Below, piece by piece: positions 16,155-27,194 of a stretch of DNA of 64,000 nt (its first letter is position 1; each line of letters begins with the position of its first letter). This stretch comes from PALSA-607 sp963825425 (GTDB lineage: Bacteria; Actinomycetota; Actinomycetes; Acidothermales; Acidothermaceae). A program made the translations under genes and the position numbers. The notes under the pieces are model-generated. The model saw nothing but the letters and a program-made list of their open reading frames with translations, was not told the origin of the DNA and ran no database searches. Where the stretch lies: the NCBI GenBank assembly GCA_963825425.1, contig CAWGTF010000012.1, positions 124,001 to 188,000 of the forward strand, given 5' to 3'.

Positions 16155-18548
16155 GAGCGGCTCGCTCACCCGCGCGCACGGCAGCTGCGCCGCCGACGTT
16201 GATGGCCGGTGAGCCGGTCGAACTCCGGCTGCTCGTGCCGGCCGCCGCGGCGTGGCTGAGCGCGGGGATTGCGCTGTCGCTGTCGGCGACTGAGGGCTTG
16301 CTGATAGCGGTGGCGCTCGTGGTCATCGGTGGCGGCGATCGCCGCTGACGATGCGGCGAGATCGGCAGTCGGCAGCTGGGCATGCCGTGCGCCGCCGGGT
16401 TGTCGCGGCCGCCCTTGTTTGCGCGGCGGGCGCGGCGGCTGCCGCAGCCTGGAGGGTGGCCGCGGTGCAACGCGGCCCGTTGCCGTCGCTGGCTCGCGCG
16501 CACGCCACGGTCACCTTGCAGCTGATCGTCACGAGCGATCCGCACTTGTCGGCCGGTTCATCGACAGGTTCCAGCCGACCGCTCGTCGTGCTGTTCGGCA
16601 AGGCCGTTGAGGTCAGCAGCGACACCGTGCCGAGCACCCGGATCAACTCACCGATCGTGGTACTCGCGACCGGCCCGGGCTGGCTCGCACTGCAACCGAC
16701 GCAGCGCGTCACTGCAGCTGGCCGGGTCAGCGTGCCACAAGCCGGGTGAGTTGGAGACCGCGGTGTTCGATGCGCGCGGATCCCCGACACAGATCGGTGC
16801 CACGTCACCAATCGAGCGCGCCGCCGGTCGCATCAGACGCGGCTTGCGAACCGCTGCGTCACCGTTGCCGAAGCGGTCCGGGTGGCTTGCTGCCTGGTCT
16901 CGTCGACGGCGACACCTCGGGTCTGTCACCCGACCTCGTCGCGGCGTTTCGCACGACCGGTCTCACGCACATAGTTGCTGTCTCTGGTGCGAACGTCGCC
17001 ATCGTGCTCGGTGCCGCGCTCGTGATCGCCCGTCGCACTGCGGCGCGCGCCTGCGTGCACAGGCGCTGTCGGTGTGCTCACGATCGTGGCGTTCGTGATC
17101 GTGGCCCGTCCTCAGGCGTCGCGTGTTGCGCGCGGCCGCGATGGGTCTTGTCGCGGTGCTTGCGCTAGCGACCGGACGCCGACGGCGCGCGCTGCCGGCG
17201 TTGTGCGCGGCGGTGTTGTGCCTGATCTATGTCGACCCGACGCTGGCGCGCAGTGTCGGCTTCGCACTTTCGGTCGTCGCGACCGGGTCGCTCTTGGTGA
17301 TTGCGCCACCGTTGCGCACCCGGATGTCGACGCGGATGCCCGGGCTGGCTGGCCGATGCACTCGCCGTCCCGACCGCGGCGACGCTCGCGTGCGCGCCTC
17401 TCATCGCCTCGATCTCGGGTCAGATCAGTCTGGCGTCGATCCCCGCGAACCTGCTCGCCGAGCCAGCAGTCGCGCCGGCGACGATTCTCGGCGTGCTGAC
17501 CGCGGGTCTCGCGCAGGTCTCGATGGGAGCGGCGCAGGTCGTGGCGCGCGTCGCCGGCATTCCGTGCGCGTGGCTGGTGTTCGTCGCGCGCACGTTCGCG
17601 CGACTACCCGGCGCGGCGATTCCGTGGCCGAGCGGCACGCGCGGTGCACTGTACGCTGGCGCTGCTCCTCGAGCTGGCGCGGTCTCGTCGAGTTGTGGCG
17701 GATGCGGTGGCTGCGAGATGGCTTGGCACCGGAGTTCGTTCTGCTCGTGATCGTCGTCGGCGTGATCGCGCGCGGCTTCGCGATCGGCAACCGGCCGTCG
17801 GCGCACGCCTGGCCGCCGCGCGACTGGGTGTTCGCGGTGTGCGACGTCGGGCAGGGCGAGGCCGTCGTCGTTCGAGCAGCTCCAGACACGGCGGTTCTCG
17901 TCGACACCGGCCCGTCGCCGTCCGCGCTCGACCAATGTCTCATCGCACTCGGCGTCCGGTCCGCTCGCGCGCATCGTGCTGACCGGTGGGACGTCGTCGG
18001 CAATCGGTGGTCTGCCGGGAGCACTGCATGCGCGCGCCAGTCGGCGACATCGACGCTGGCTCGCAGTTGGCGGCTGACGCCGATGTTCGCGTTCGTGGGT
18101 GGGCACTGGCGTCGCACGTTGAAGTCGCCGCTGCGGTACCCGGAGGTCGTCCACGTGGTGGGCGACGTGCAGTGGCGGGTCGTGGCCGAGTTCGCGTCGG
18201 CTCGCGTGGTGTTCTCTCGACGTGGCGGGTCTGACCGTGTCTGGTTGCAGGCGACCTCAACGCAGGCCGACGAGACCGATCTCGTGTCGCGGGTGCGTTC
18301 ACTGCAACGCCGACGTTCTCGTCGTCCCACGTCATGGCGCTGTGCAGGACGTCGGATTCCTGGCCGCCGTGCATCCGCGCCTCGCTGTCGTTTCCGTCGG
18401 GCGCGGCAACAGCCAGCATGATCCGTCGGCGAATGTGCTGAAGGCGCTGTCAACAATCGGTGGTCGGGTGTGTCGGACCGACCAGGACGGCGACATCGCG
18501 ATCTCCGTCAACGCACGTGGTCTGAAGGTCGCGACCCGGCATGGATGA
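16151..18548 (+). pseudogene. comEC: ComEC/Rec2-type DNA channel protein, broken by at least twelve frame changes
   Basis: Fragments of a ComEC protein follow one another in all three frames: N-terminal membrane helices (LLVPAAAAWLSAGIA), a Competence-domain core (THIVAVSGANVAIVLGAAL, then IVAFVIVARPQAS and LIYVDPTLARSVGFALS), and a C-terminal metallo-beta-lactamase-like domain (VFAVCDVGQGEAVVVRA). Frame changes occur near 16345, 16743, 16880, 17050, 17072, 17113, 17345, 17655, 17690, 17960 and several times after 18000. The usual LTHxDxDHxGG metal site reads LTGGTSSAIGGL, so the hydrolase site is lost whatever the frame. The protein would import single-stranded DNA. The damage density exceeds that of neighbouring essential genes, so true decay is possible alongside sequence error. 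Confidence 0.8.
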
Positions 18549-18549
18549 A

Positions 18550-19173
18550 TTAGTACGCACCCCGCGCCGTGACGACGACCTTTGCGGTCTTCAGCAGAAT
18601 GCGGAGATCACCCTGGAGCGACCACGTGTCGACGTAGTACAGGTCGAGCAACACGGCCTCGTGGCGAGGCACGTCCGATCGACCGCTGACCTGCCACAAG
18701 CCGGTGATACCCGGCCGTACGAGCAGTCGCCGGTGATGTTCTGGCGCGTACTGGTCGACCTCGGCCGGCACCTGCGGCCGCGGGCCGATCAGGCTCATCT
18801 CGCCCTTGAGCACGTTGATGAGCTGAGGCAACTCGTCGATCGACGACCGCCGCAGAAACCGGCCAACCGGCGTGATCCGCGGGTCCTGCGCGCATCTTGT
18901 AGAACGGAACGTAGCCACCATGCTCGGCCATCAGTTGGGCCACTCGCTGATCCGAGCCGCAGTACTCATCGAGCGGAACTTCCACACGCGGAATCGCCGA
19001 CCGTGCAGACCGACGCGCTCCTGCCGGTACATCACCGGACCAGGAGAGGTCATCTTGACGAGCAGTGCGGCCATGACCAGCACGGGGAACAGCACGACCA
19101 GTCCGACCAGGCTGCCGACGACGTCAAGCACACGCTTCGCCGACCGCTGCCCAGTCCCTGCCCGGTCGCGCAC
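18550..19173 (-). CDS. Undecaprenyl-phosphate sugar phosphotransferase, catalytic-domain form (two frame changes)
   Basis: A bacterial sugar transferase of about 207 residues. The membrane-associated helix KRVLDVVGSLVGLVVLFPV is followed by GPVMYRQERVG, FRVWKFRSM, then (after a frame change near 18978) the acidic DEYCGSDQRV segment, and (after a compensating change near 18892) DPRITPVGRFLRRSSIDELP, GPRPQVP, RPGITGLWQVSGRS and LDLYYVDTWSL. These enzymes move a sugar-1-phosphate onto undecaprenyl phosphate to start exopolysaccharide or glycan synthesis. It has only the C-terminal catalytic region, without the multi-spanning N-terminal part of WbaP-like enzymes. GTG 19173 is the simplest start. 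It heads towards comEC tail-to-tail. Confidence 0.85.
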
Positions 19174-19271
19174 GGACGGCGAGCCGTGCGCGTCTGATCT
19201 TGCCTCCGACCAAATGCTGTGGTCGCAAGCAGCTCGTTTGTCGTCATCGCTTGGCTTAAGCGGGGGTGATG

Positions 19272-19986
19272 TTATTCGCGGCGGCTAGAAGCCTGCCGCG
19301 GTTGGATCATGGCGCGGCTGGATCTGGCCGCTGGATCCGGCGCGGTTGATCGGCGCGGCGGACTCCGCGACCGGCGCCGCCATGCGAGCAAAACGGCGAG
19401 GAGCAGCACGCGATGACCGCGGCAGCCAGGATGAGCAGCTTGTTGCTTCGCGAACGGAAGCGTGCTCTTCGTCGACTTCGCACTCGCGGCGCGTCGTTGC
19501 CGGCAAGACCGAGACTGTCGCGGCAACGCTCAGATGCGACTGCTCACCAGTGGCGGTGATCGTCGCGTTGCCTGTCTGTGTCAGTGGAACGCGTGTCGAG
19601 AACTCGCCATTCGATGCTGCGAGCGCGTGCACGGCTGAAACCGCAGCTGTGTCGCAACGCAAATGCAGCAGGCTGCGCAACTGGTCCGCCGGATCCGAGC
19701 GCGTGGCTCGCGGAGCCGTACGTCACCGAGATGTCGACGCCTTCGCCACTTTGGAATCCACGCCCGGTCACCGTGACCGAGCCGCCCACACTCACGCTGC
19801 CCGACGAGACGGTCAGCAGCGGGCTCTGTGCCGGATAGCCGCCCGAATCACGTCGGGAGAAGCGCTGCGTCGGCGCCGGTGACTGCGCCTCAGGTGCGGT
19901 CGCACCCGCGACGCCTGGAGCGACGGCTAGACCGAGCACGGCAACGGTGAGGCTGCACACCGTGCCGGCGATTCGACGTCGAAGCA
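19272..19986 (-). CDS. Membrane-anchored surface protein with TIG/IPT-like domain (about three frame changes)
   Basis: Start ATG 19984-19986 with a GGAAGG ribosome binding site and a signal peptide (RRRIAGTVCSLTVAVLGLA, cleavage near VAGATA). An IPT/TIG-like Ig fold follows (LLTVSSGSVSVGGSVTVTGR, GFQSGEGVDIS). After a frame change near 19680 come STRVPLTQTGNATITATG and HLSVAATVSVLPA; after further changes near 19500 and 19430 comes a C-terminal membrane helix (KLLILAAAVIA, then VLLLAVLLAWRRR) with a basic tail. This is the topology of a wall or membrane-displayed protein. It lies between the DUF4012 and sugar-transferase genes, so a cell-surface polysaccharide context is likely. The specific role is unknown. 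Confidence 0.6.
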
Positions 19987-20056
19987 TTTGCGGCCTTCCG
20001 GTTTCCCCACATTCGGGTACAGCCGTTATCTTCGGCACGTGCGCGCTGGTCTTTAC

Positions 20057-20083
20057 TGACTATGGCCCTCGGGCCGTTAGTCA
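20057..20083 (-). terminator. Hairpin at the end of the DUF4012 gene
   Basis: Nested inverted repeats TGACTA/TAGTCA (20057-20062, 20078-20083) and GGCCC/GGGCC (20064-20068, 20071-20075) with a two-base loop overlap the stop codon. No long T-tract follows, so it is a possible terminator or processing hairpin between two minus-strand genes. Confidence 0.45.
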
Positions 20084-21873
20084 TTCGTACAGGAGATGTG
20101 TGGCAAACGGAGTAATGCGGGTGCCGCCAATGGGGTCAACCGCAGCTGCGGGTCCAGCCCATGCGCGCGAACGTCGGCGGACAGCTCCGCGGTAGCGAGC
20201 TCGATGTCGATCGTCTTTGTCTCACCCGGCGCGAGATCGACGAAGACGACGCCAGCCGATCGGCCGGACTTCGCCCCCAGTGCCGATCGAGCTGCGCACA
20301 CCGCCGACGGTTGCCGAAACGATCGAGCCGCCGAGCGGCGCGGTGAACGACGACTTGCGTCCCCATCGTTCCCAGCGACACACCCGATCGTGGTTCGCCG
20401 GTCACGTAGGCCGGCAGACCCGCCGCGTTCGCAGGGACTGTCGAGGTGAGGGTGACGAGCACGTGGAAAGCGATTCGGCCGGCAGGGCATGACGCGGCCG
20501 GCGCTACGGCGACTTTCTCGCGCAGGTAGTAGTCGAGCTTGGCGCCGGTTCCGTCGTTGAGGAACACGCCGATTGTGGGGCTTGCGGGCTGCTCGGTCGC
20601 CGGCATCGCGCCCTCGAGTTCGGTGTCCGCCAGCAGCTTCTCTTCGTCGGGATGGCGACTCCACACGGTGAGGCGGCCTGCACTGGCGGCGTCCGCCAAA
20701 GCTTCGACCGTCGCGCGCGCGTCACCTTGGCCAGCCGACAACGCAGCAAAGACCGCGCTGGCGGCCTGTGCGAAGAAGGCGTCCTCCTGTGCTGGGTCCT
20801 GGATGTCCTGGTACACCTTCGACAGCAGCAACGACACTGCGTTGCTTGCCGTCAGCGATTCGCCATGTGGCAGCTGCACCGGCCCAGTCGCCTTCAGCAG
20901 CCTGGCGAGCGCCACCGGGTCTGTTGAGATGACGCCGTCCACGGCGATCCCGTAGGCCTGTTCGAACATTTCGCTGGCAAGGGTGGCGTCGGTCGGGAAC
21001 GACGGCGCCATATCGACGTCCTGAAAGAAGGTGCCTGGTCGATTCGTGTAGAGCGCCGCAACATCGGGCGGCACCGGCACTCCGGAGAGATGGCTGTTGA
21101 CGTCGCCCGCGGATCCCTGCTTCACGATCTCGACGGCGCCGTGGTCGACGCGCACGATCGCCCACGAACCCGCGATCCCACCGGTCGCGCGCAACTCGGC
21201 GTTGTTCTGGAACAGCACGGCATACGTCCGCGGCCTGGGTGGCGCCGAGCATCGGCGGCAGCAGCGTTACTGCGCGCGCCGCCGACGAGGTTGTGGTCGC
21301 GGCCGCGTCGAGTTCCGACCGCAGTTGCAGCACTGAGGTGCGAACGACAGGCACGAGGCCGGACGTCGAGATGCTGGCCACTTGGTTACGCACCCGTTGT
21401 ACGGCCGAAGCGACAGCGAGAATCGCCGGCTCCGCCTGCTGTATCGGCGCGAGATTGATGCGACCGTCGTGCGGTGCGATTGCCCGCAGGTCAAGCGTTG
21501 CCGACGTGTCGACCAGTGAGGGCAACGCCTGCTGGGCAAGGTCGTCGACGGCCGACGCGACCTTCGCAATCGCCGTGGCGTTGCTGCCGACGACCGGCGT
21601 CAATCGCGCGAGCCGCCAGATCGGCCCGCCTGTCTCGACTCGTGCTGCGTGCGCTTCCCGCTGCAGGTTCGCGAGGGTGACTCGTTCGCCCGCGACGTTG
21701 CCGCTCTCGGCCTGAGTTTGCAGCACCTTGACGTCGCCAGCCGCGCGCAGCAGGTTGCCTTTCGCCCGAACCCCGCTGTAGACGATCCACGCCGCCGCGG
21801 CGGCGAGCAGCAGCAGCGCAATCAGCGCGACGCGCACGAGCCGCCGCCTTGGCTTGACCCGGTGGCGAGGCAT
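20077..21873 (-). CDS. DUF4012-domain membrane protein (three frame changes)
   Basis: About 598 residues from ATG 21871-21873 (a longer N-terminus is possible). A basic N-terminus and one membrane helix (LVRVALIALLLLAAAAAWI) precede a long extracytoplasmic domain. The DUF4012 hallmarks are LFQNNAELRATGGIAGSW, PGTFFQDVDMAPSFPTDA and the GIAVDGVISTDPVALARLL segment. Frames change near 21228, 20345 and 20255. DUF4012 proteins occur in actinobacterial and chloroflexal surface-polysaccharide loci, and a sugar transferase lies downstream here. Biochemical function is not known. Confidence 0.82.
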
Positions 21874-22151
21874 GGCGTGTCGTGGCCCGCTCGGGGTCGC
21901 AACGTCGGGTGAGCTCAGCAGCGCCGTCACCGTGAGCGCACCCGTGAGAGCCGCTCCACCACGGAGGAGCGGCACAGGTTGAGGGTGCGCACGGCGAGGT
22001 TCGCCTGCGACCGGACCGGGCCATCGCTGATCATCCGGGTGATTCTCGGCGTTTCGCACCAGAGCCTGAGCCCGTGCAGGACATCGACATCCCGACGCCG
22101 GTGACATGGCATGCTGCCTGTCGTGTCTGCTGACCGCCGTCCCGAGCTCAG

Positions 22152-23139
22152 GTGACCGTGGTGGTCGGGGACGAAGAGCTCCTCGTCGAACGCGCGATCA
22201 CCGCCGTCGTCGCCGTCGCCCGGCTCGCGGACGCCGACACGGACGTGCGCGACCTCGCTGGCGGGTCGCTCGAGGCTGGTCAACTCGCCGAGCTGACCAG
22301 CCCGTCGTTGTTCGGCGAGCGGCGCGTGCTGGTCGTGCGCGACGTCGAGCAACTGCCCAAGGAAGTGGTCGACGAGGTCGTCGCATCGTGTCGCGACGTC
22401 GCCGACGAGATCGTGATCGTGGTGGTCTCACAAGGGCGGCGCCCGGGGCAAGCCGTTGCTCGATGCGGTACTCGCGCTCGGAGGCGCGAGCGGGTCGACT
22501 GCGCGAAGGTCACCAGGCCCGGGGAGCGCGTCGACTTCGTCCGCGCGGAGTTCCGGACCGCCGGCCGGGCCGATCACCGAGAATGGCGCGCGGGCCTTGA
22601 TCGAGGCGGTCGGCAACGACTTGCGGGAGCTCGCGGCAGCGTGCGCGCAGCTCTGCACCGACACCGACGGTCAGGTCGACGGCGAGCTGGTGGCGCGCTA
22701 CTACCGAGGTCGCGCCGAGGCGACCGGCTTCGCGGTCTCCGACCGCGCGCTCGAGGGCCGGCTCGGCGAGGCGTTGGAGCAGCTGCGCTGGGCGTTGGCG
22801 GTCGGTGTCGCGCCGGTGTTGATCACGAGCGCGCTCGCGCAAGGCATCAGGGCGCTGGCCAAGGTCGCGAGCGCGCCACGAGGGCTACGCGGCGCGGAGC
22901 TTGCCCGCGAACTGGAGATGCCGCCGTGGAAGGTCGATCGGGTGCGAGCTCAACTGCCGGGCTGGACGCCGACCGGCGTGGCGGCTGCGGTGACCGCGAT
23001 CGCGCAGGCCGATGAACAGGTCAAGGGAGGTGGCACCGACGCGGGCTACGCCCTGGAGAAGGCGGTGCTGGCGATCGTGGCGGCTCGCGCCGCGAGCATA
23101 ACGCCGGGTCGCTTCGCGCCGAGGAGTCGGGGCTGTTAA
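22152..23139 (+). CDS. holA: DNA polymerase III delta subunit (three frame changes)
   Basis: The clamp-loader delta subunit. The N-terminal segment reads VVVGDEELLVERAI, then LTSPSLFGERRVLVVRD and QLPKEVVDEVV; the middle reads KVTRPGERVDFVRAEF; the C-terminal half has ENGARALIEAVGNDLREL, LEQLRWALAVGVAPVLITSAL and PPWKVDRVRAQ, all matching HolA. The frame changes near 22429, 22490 and 22565 (net +1). GTG 22152 is the first suitable start. In Actinobacteria holA normally follows comEC; here a minus-strand surface island is interposed. It converges with rpsT. Confidence 0.88.
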
Positions 23140-23147
23140 GTGCCGGC

Positions 23148-23406
23148 TTAGACCGAGGTCGGCTTGCTTGGCCAGCGCCGACTTGCGGTTCGCGGCCTGG
23201 TTGGCGTGGATGACGCCCTTGCTGGCGGCCTTGTCGAGCTGACGGGTCGCGGCGCGCAGCAGTTCAGGCGCGTCGGGTGACCCGGCCGCGACCGCTTCGC
23301 GGTAGCGGCGGACATGGGTCTTGAGCGAGGACTTCACGGCCTTGTTGCGCAGCCGTGCCTTCTCGTTCGTGCCGATGCGCTTGATCTGGGACTTGATATT
23401 CGCCAC
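23148..23406 (-). CDS. rpsT: 30S ribosomal protein S20 (frame change near the C-terminus)
   Basis: Begins MANIKSQIKRIGTNEKARLR and continues AVKSSLKTHVRRYREAV, then QLDKAASKGVIHANQAANRK, the full S20 pattern. In the literal frame translation runs far past the usual end; a stop in the next frame at 23148-23150 gives about 85 residues, the normal actinobacterial length, so one extra base near 23155 is likely. S20 binds 16S rRNA during 30S assembly. Minus-strand rpsT facing holA is the standard arrangement. Confidence 0.92.
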
Positions 23407-23561
23407 GCGGGAAGCCTCATCGAGTGTTCGGGGTCAGAAATGCGCTGCTCAAAGCCGCAGCCGCGAACACTTAGAGTACCTAAGCGGCAGGTTCGGCGTC
23501 CAACCAGGCTGGCCGGGGCTACCCAGGCGAGACCAGGAGCGGAGAGGAGGGCGCGAGTGCG

Positions 23562-24101
23562 TTGACCGACATAGATGAGCAGGGCCGACCTGAGCCGCCC
23601 TTGGCGGGCAGCGAGATCGAGACGACCCTGGGCTTTCTCGACTACCAGCGCGCGACTCTCGGATGGAAGTGCGCGGGGCTCGATGCGGCCGGACTCAGCG
23701 TGACGGTCGGCGTGTCGTCGATGACCTTGGGCGGCATGCTCAAGCACCTGGCCTACGTCGAGGACGAGTGGTTCTCTCGGTGGTTGCCAGGCCAGGACCG
23801 GGTGCCGCCATGGAACTCCGTCGACTGGTCAGCCGATCCCGACTGGGAGTGGCACTCGGCCGCTGACGACACCCCCGATCAGCTCTTCGAGCTCTGGCGC
23901 GACTCGGTGGCCCGCTCGCGGGCGCAGGTTGCGGCGGCGTTGGCTGACGGCGGCTTCGAAACGCTCGCGCGGCGCAGCTGGCCAGACGGGCGGTCGCCGA
24001 GCCTGCGCTGGATCGCGGCGCACATGATCGAGGAGTACGCACGCCACAACGGGCACGCTGACCTCATCAGGGAGTCGATCGACGGTCTCGTCGGCGAGTA
24101 G
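23562..24101 (+). CDS. DinB-like (DUF664) family protein
   Basis: 179 residues starting at TTG 23562, chosen because a strong GGAGAGGAGGG site lies just upstream and no ATG/GTG is available in frame. Features are the four-helix DinB/MST layout: LGFLDYQRATLGWKCAGLD, GMLKHLAYVEDEWFSRWL (first metal-site histidine), and a C-terminal MIEEYARHNGHADLIRE with the H-x-x-H pair. Members bind metal and several are thiol-dependent transferases; the substrate is unknown. Confidence 0.85.
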   Translation: MTDIDEQGRPEPPLAGSEIETTLGFLDYQRATLGWKCAGLDAAGLSVTVGVSSMTLGGMLKHLAYVEDEWFSRWLPGQDRVPPWNSVDWSADPDWEWHSAADDTPDQLFELWRDSVARSRAQVAAALADGGFETLARRSWPDGRSPSLRWIAAHMIEEYARHNGHADLIRESIDGLVGE

Positions 24102-24178
24102 CCGTTTGGAGCTTGGTCGCCGGGCTGCCTGGTCGGGCATGGGATCATGGTGGGGCATCCCCGACTCGAGAGAAGCGC

Positions 24179-26000
24179 GTGCCGCTACAACGCACCGATC
24201 CGGCGACGATCCGCAACTTCTGCATCATCGCCCACATCGATCACGGCAAGTCGACGCTGGCCGACCGCATGCTGCAACTCACGGGCGTGGTCGACGAGCG
24301 CTCGATGCGCGCCCAATACCTCGACCGGATGGACATCGAGCGCGAGCGCGGCATCACGATCAAGAGCCAGGCCGTGCGGCTGCCGTGGAAGGTCGAGCGG
24401 CGCGAGTTACGTGCTGAACATGATCGACACGCCCGGCCACGTCGACTTCACCTATGAGGTGTCCCGATCGCTGGCGGCGTGCGAGGGCGCAGTGCTGCTG
24501 GTCGATGCGGCGCAGGGGATCGAGGCGCAGACGCTGGCCAACCTCTACCTGGCGATCCAAAGCGACCTGCACATCATCCCGGTGCTGAACAAGATCGACC
24601 TGCCGGCCGCGCAGCCCGAGCGGTACGCCGACGAGCTCGCGCACGTCATCGGCTGCGAGCCCGGCGACGTCCTGCGAGTCAGTGCGAAGACCGGCTCGGG
24701 TGTCCGCGAGCTGCTCGATCACGTCGTGCACCACGTCCCGCCGCCCGTCGGTGACTTCGAGGCACCACCGCGCGCGCTGATTTTCGACTCCGTGTATGAC
24801 GTGTATCGCGGCGTCGTGACCTACGTGCGGGTCGTCGACGGCTACCTGTCGAGCCGGGAGCGCATCAAGATGCTCTCGACCGGTACCACGCATGAACTGC
24901 TCGAGGTCGGCGTCATTTCGCCGGAGCCCATTCCGACCGAAGGGCTTGGCGTCGGCGAGGTCGGCTACCTCATCACCGGGGTGAAGGACGTTCGCCAGTC
25001 GCGCGTGGGCGACACCGTGACCGTCGTGAGTCGGGCTGCGACGCACCCGCTCGCTGAGTACACGCTGCCCAAGCCGATGGTCTACTCCGGGCTCTACCCG
25101 ATCGACGGCAGCGACTACCCGCTGCTGCGCGATGCGCTCGACCGGCTGCAGCTCAACGACGCCGCGCTGGCGTACGAGCCGGAGACCAGCGCTGCGCTTG
25201 GGTTCGGATTCCGCTGCGGCTTCCTCGGCCTGCTGCACCTGGAGATCGTGCGCGAGCGGCTCGAGCGCGAGTTCAACCTCGAGCTGATCTCGACCGCCCC
25301 CAACGTCGTCTACCGGGTCATTCGCGAGGACGGCAAGGAGATCACCGTCACGAACCCGAGTGAGTATCCCGAGGGGAAGATCGCGGAGGTCTTCGAGCCG
25401 ATCGTGCGCGCGACAGTGCTCTCGCCGAGCGACTACGTCGGCACGATCATGGAGCTGTGCCAGAGCCGGCGCGGCAGCCTGCTGGGCATGGACTATCTGT
25501 CCGCCGACCGCGTCGAGTTGCGTTACACGATGCCGATGGCCGAGATCGCGTTCGACTTCTTCGACCAGCTGAAATCGCGCACCCGCGGCTACGCCAGCCT
25601 CGACTACGAGCCGACCGGTGAGCAGGCCGGCGACCTCGTCAAGGTCGACATCCTCCTGCAGGGCGAAGCAGTCGACGCGTTCAGCGCGATCGTGCACAAG
25701 GACAAGGCGTACGCGTACGGCGTCGAGATGACGAAGAAGCTGCGCGAGCTGATTCCGCGCCAGCAGTTCGAGGTGCCGATCCAGGCGGCGATCGGGTCAC
25801 GCATCATTGCCAGGGAGAGCATCCGCGCGATCCGCAAGGACGTGCTGGCGAAGTGCTACGGCGGTGACATCAGCCGTAAGCGCAAGCTGCTGGAGAAGCA
25901 GAAGGAAGGCAAGAAGCGGATGAAGATGGTCGGCCGCGTCGAGGTTCCGCAGGAGGCATTCATCGCCGCGCTGTCGACTGCCCCCACGGCTAAGGACTGA
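24179..26000 (+). CDS. lepA: Elongation factor 4 (back-translocase; one apparent frameshift)
   Basis: A ribosome-bound GTPase. Start GTG 24179 gives MPLQRTDPATIRNF, the usual actinobacterial N-terminus. G1 is AHIDHGKST, G3 DTPGHVDF, G4 NKIDLP; domain II, the EF-G-like domains (TSAALGFGFRCGFLGLLHLE) and the LepA-specific C-terminal domain (KDVLAKCYGGDISRKRKLLE) follow. The frame changes by +1 near 24408, between the switch I region and YVLNMIDTPG; removing one base restores it. Total about 607 residues, normal length. Confidence 0.95.
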
Positions 26001-26004
26001 CGGC

Positions 26005-26644
26005 ATGACGCCCGCGACACTGGTCGCTGTCAACGTCGGCCGGGCCAAGCCGATGCCGGGCAAGTCAGGCGTGAGCTCGATCGACAAGCGCGCTGTCGAG
26101 GGCCGCGTTGCGGTGCGCCGGCTCGGGCTGGCCGGCGACTCGCAGTCGGACACCGAGAACCACGGCGGGCTCGATCAGGCGCTGTATGCCTACGCGGTGG
26201 AAGACCTCGACCACTGGTCGAATCTGCTGGATCGCGAACTGCAGCCTGGCCAGTTTGGGGAGAACCTGTCGACCCGAGGGATCGACGTGACCGGGGCCCT
26301 GATCGGTGAGACGTGGCGGATCGGTAGCGCGTTGCTCCAGGTGTCGCGTCCGCGGTTTCCGTGCGTCGTCTTCCAGAACTGGCTCGCGGAGCCGCATTGG
26401 GTCAAGCGGTTCACCGACGAGGGCCGGCCCGGCGCCTACTTGCGGGTGATCGAGGAGGGCGAGATCGGCGCCGGAGATCGACATCGTCGTCGAGGACAGG
26501 CCGGATCACGACGTCACGATCGGGCTGGTCTTTCGGGCAAAGACGACGGACCGCAGCCTGATCCCGCGCATGCTCGCCGCCACTCAACTCCCGACGGCCG
26601 ACTACGAGTTTGCCGTTCGGCACGCCGGCGAAACCTCGTCGTAG
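26005..26644 (+). CDS. MOSC-domain protein (one apparent frameshift)
   Basis: ATG 26005. The MOSC pattern is clear: RRLGLAGDSQSDTENHGGLD, QALYAYAVEDLDHW, GQFGENLSTRG and the conserved cysteine in RFPCVVFQNW. MOSC domains bind the molybdenum cofactor or sulfur carriers; this YiiM-like form probably reduces N-hydroxylated compounds. The frame changes near 26474; in the corrected frame the protein continues DIVVEDRPDHDVTIGLVFRA and ends at TAG 26642-26644 (about 212 residues). Reading straight on to 27192 would give a spurious tail. Confidence 0.85.
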
Positions 26645-26650
26645 CGAGGG

Positions 26651-27137
26651 TTAGCGCTCCGCTTCGCGGCGTCCTCGCAGCACGAGGCCGACGTCGACCA
26701 GTGCCGACTGCATGCGCAACCGCTCTGCCTCACGGTCGAGTCCGTCGGTGCCGTCGAGGCCTTCGGGGACCTGGAGCGCACGGCAAGCCTCAACCAGCAC
26801 TCGGTCATAGGCGTTGGTCGCGGCGATCACCTTGGTGGCTTTGCCGGGCATCGGTCGAGACTCGGCATATGCATCGAGCCATCGCTGGATCCGGCGCAGG
26901 CTTGCGGCGAGGTCCTCGATCGGGCGCCCAACGGGCTGGGCTGGTGGCGGCCAGAGTCGATGCCAGCCGCGGCCTACGTGCCTCGGCGAGCTTCACGTGC
27001 AGCGCAACACGGTTGACCGGTAGCAACGCGAGTACGCAGATTGCGACCGTCGCCATAAGCCATAGGGCCAGCCAGAACACCAGCTGCCGCCTCCTCGGGC
27101 AGACCTTGATTGTGCTCTCTCGGCGCGCCAACTGCAC
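26651..27137 (-). CDS. Hypothetical single-pass membrane protein (one frame change)
   Basis: Starts at GTG 27137. An N-terminal basic stretch (CPRRRQL) leads into one membrane helix (VFWLALWLMATVAICVLALL) with the remainder outside or periplasmic: after a frame change near 26932 it reads GRPIEDLAASLRRIQRWLD, then IAATNAYDRVLVEACRAL and LRMQSALVDVGLVL, ending at 26651. It is helical and about 160 residues long. It sits divergently in front of hemW. I do not recognise the family. Confidence 0.55.
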
Positions 27138-27194
27138 TACCCATTTTGGCGCGAAGCGCAAATCGTCGTGTGCGACTGTGCGCAGAATGTGACC

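Noticed and set aside
22885..23147. C-terminally extended S20 protein of 173 residues
   Set aside because: The extra part lies antisense to holA and a stop in the adjacent frame gives the normal S20 length.
24360..25697. 445-codon minus-strand frame inside lepA
   Set aside because: Antisense shadow caused by GC-rich codon bias; lepA is fully conserved on the other strand.
26644..27192. 395-codon extension of the MOSC protein
   Set aside because: The conserved MOSC C-terminus continues in another frame and stops at 26644; the extension is low-complexity and antisense to a membrane-protein gene.
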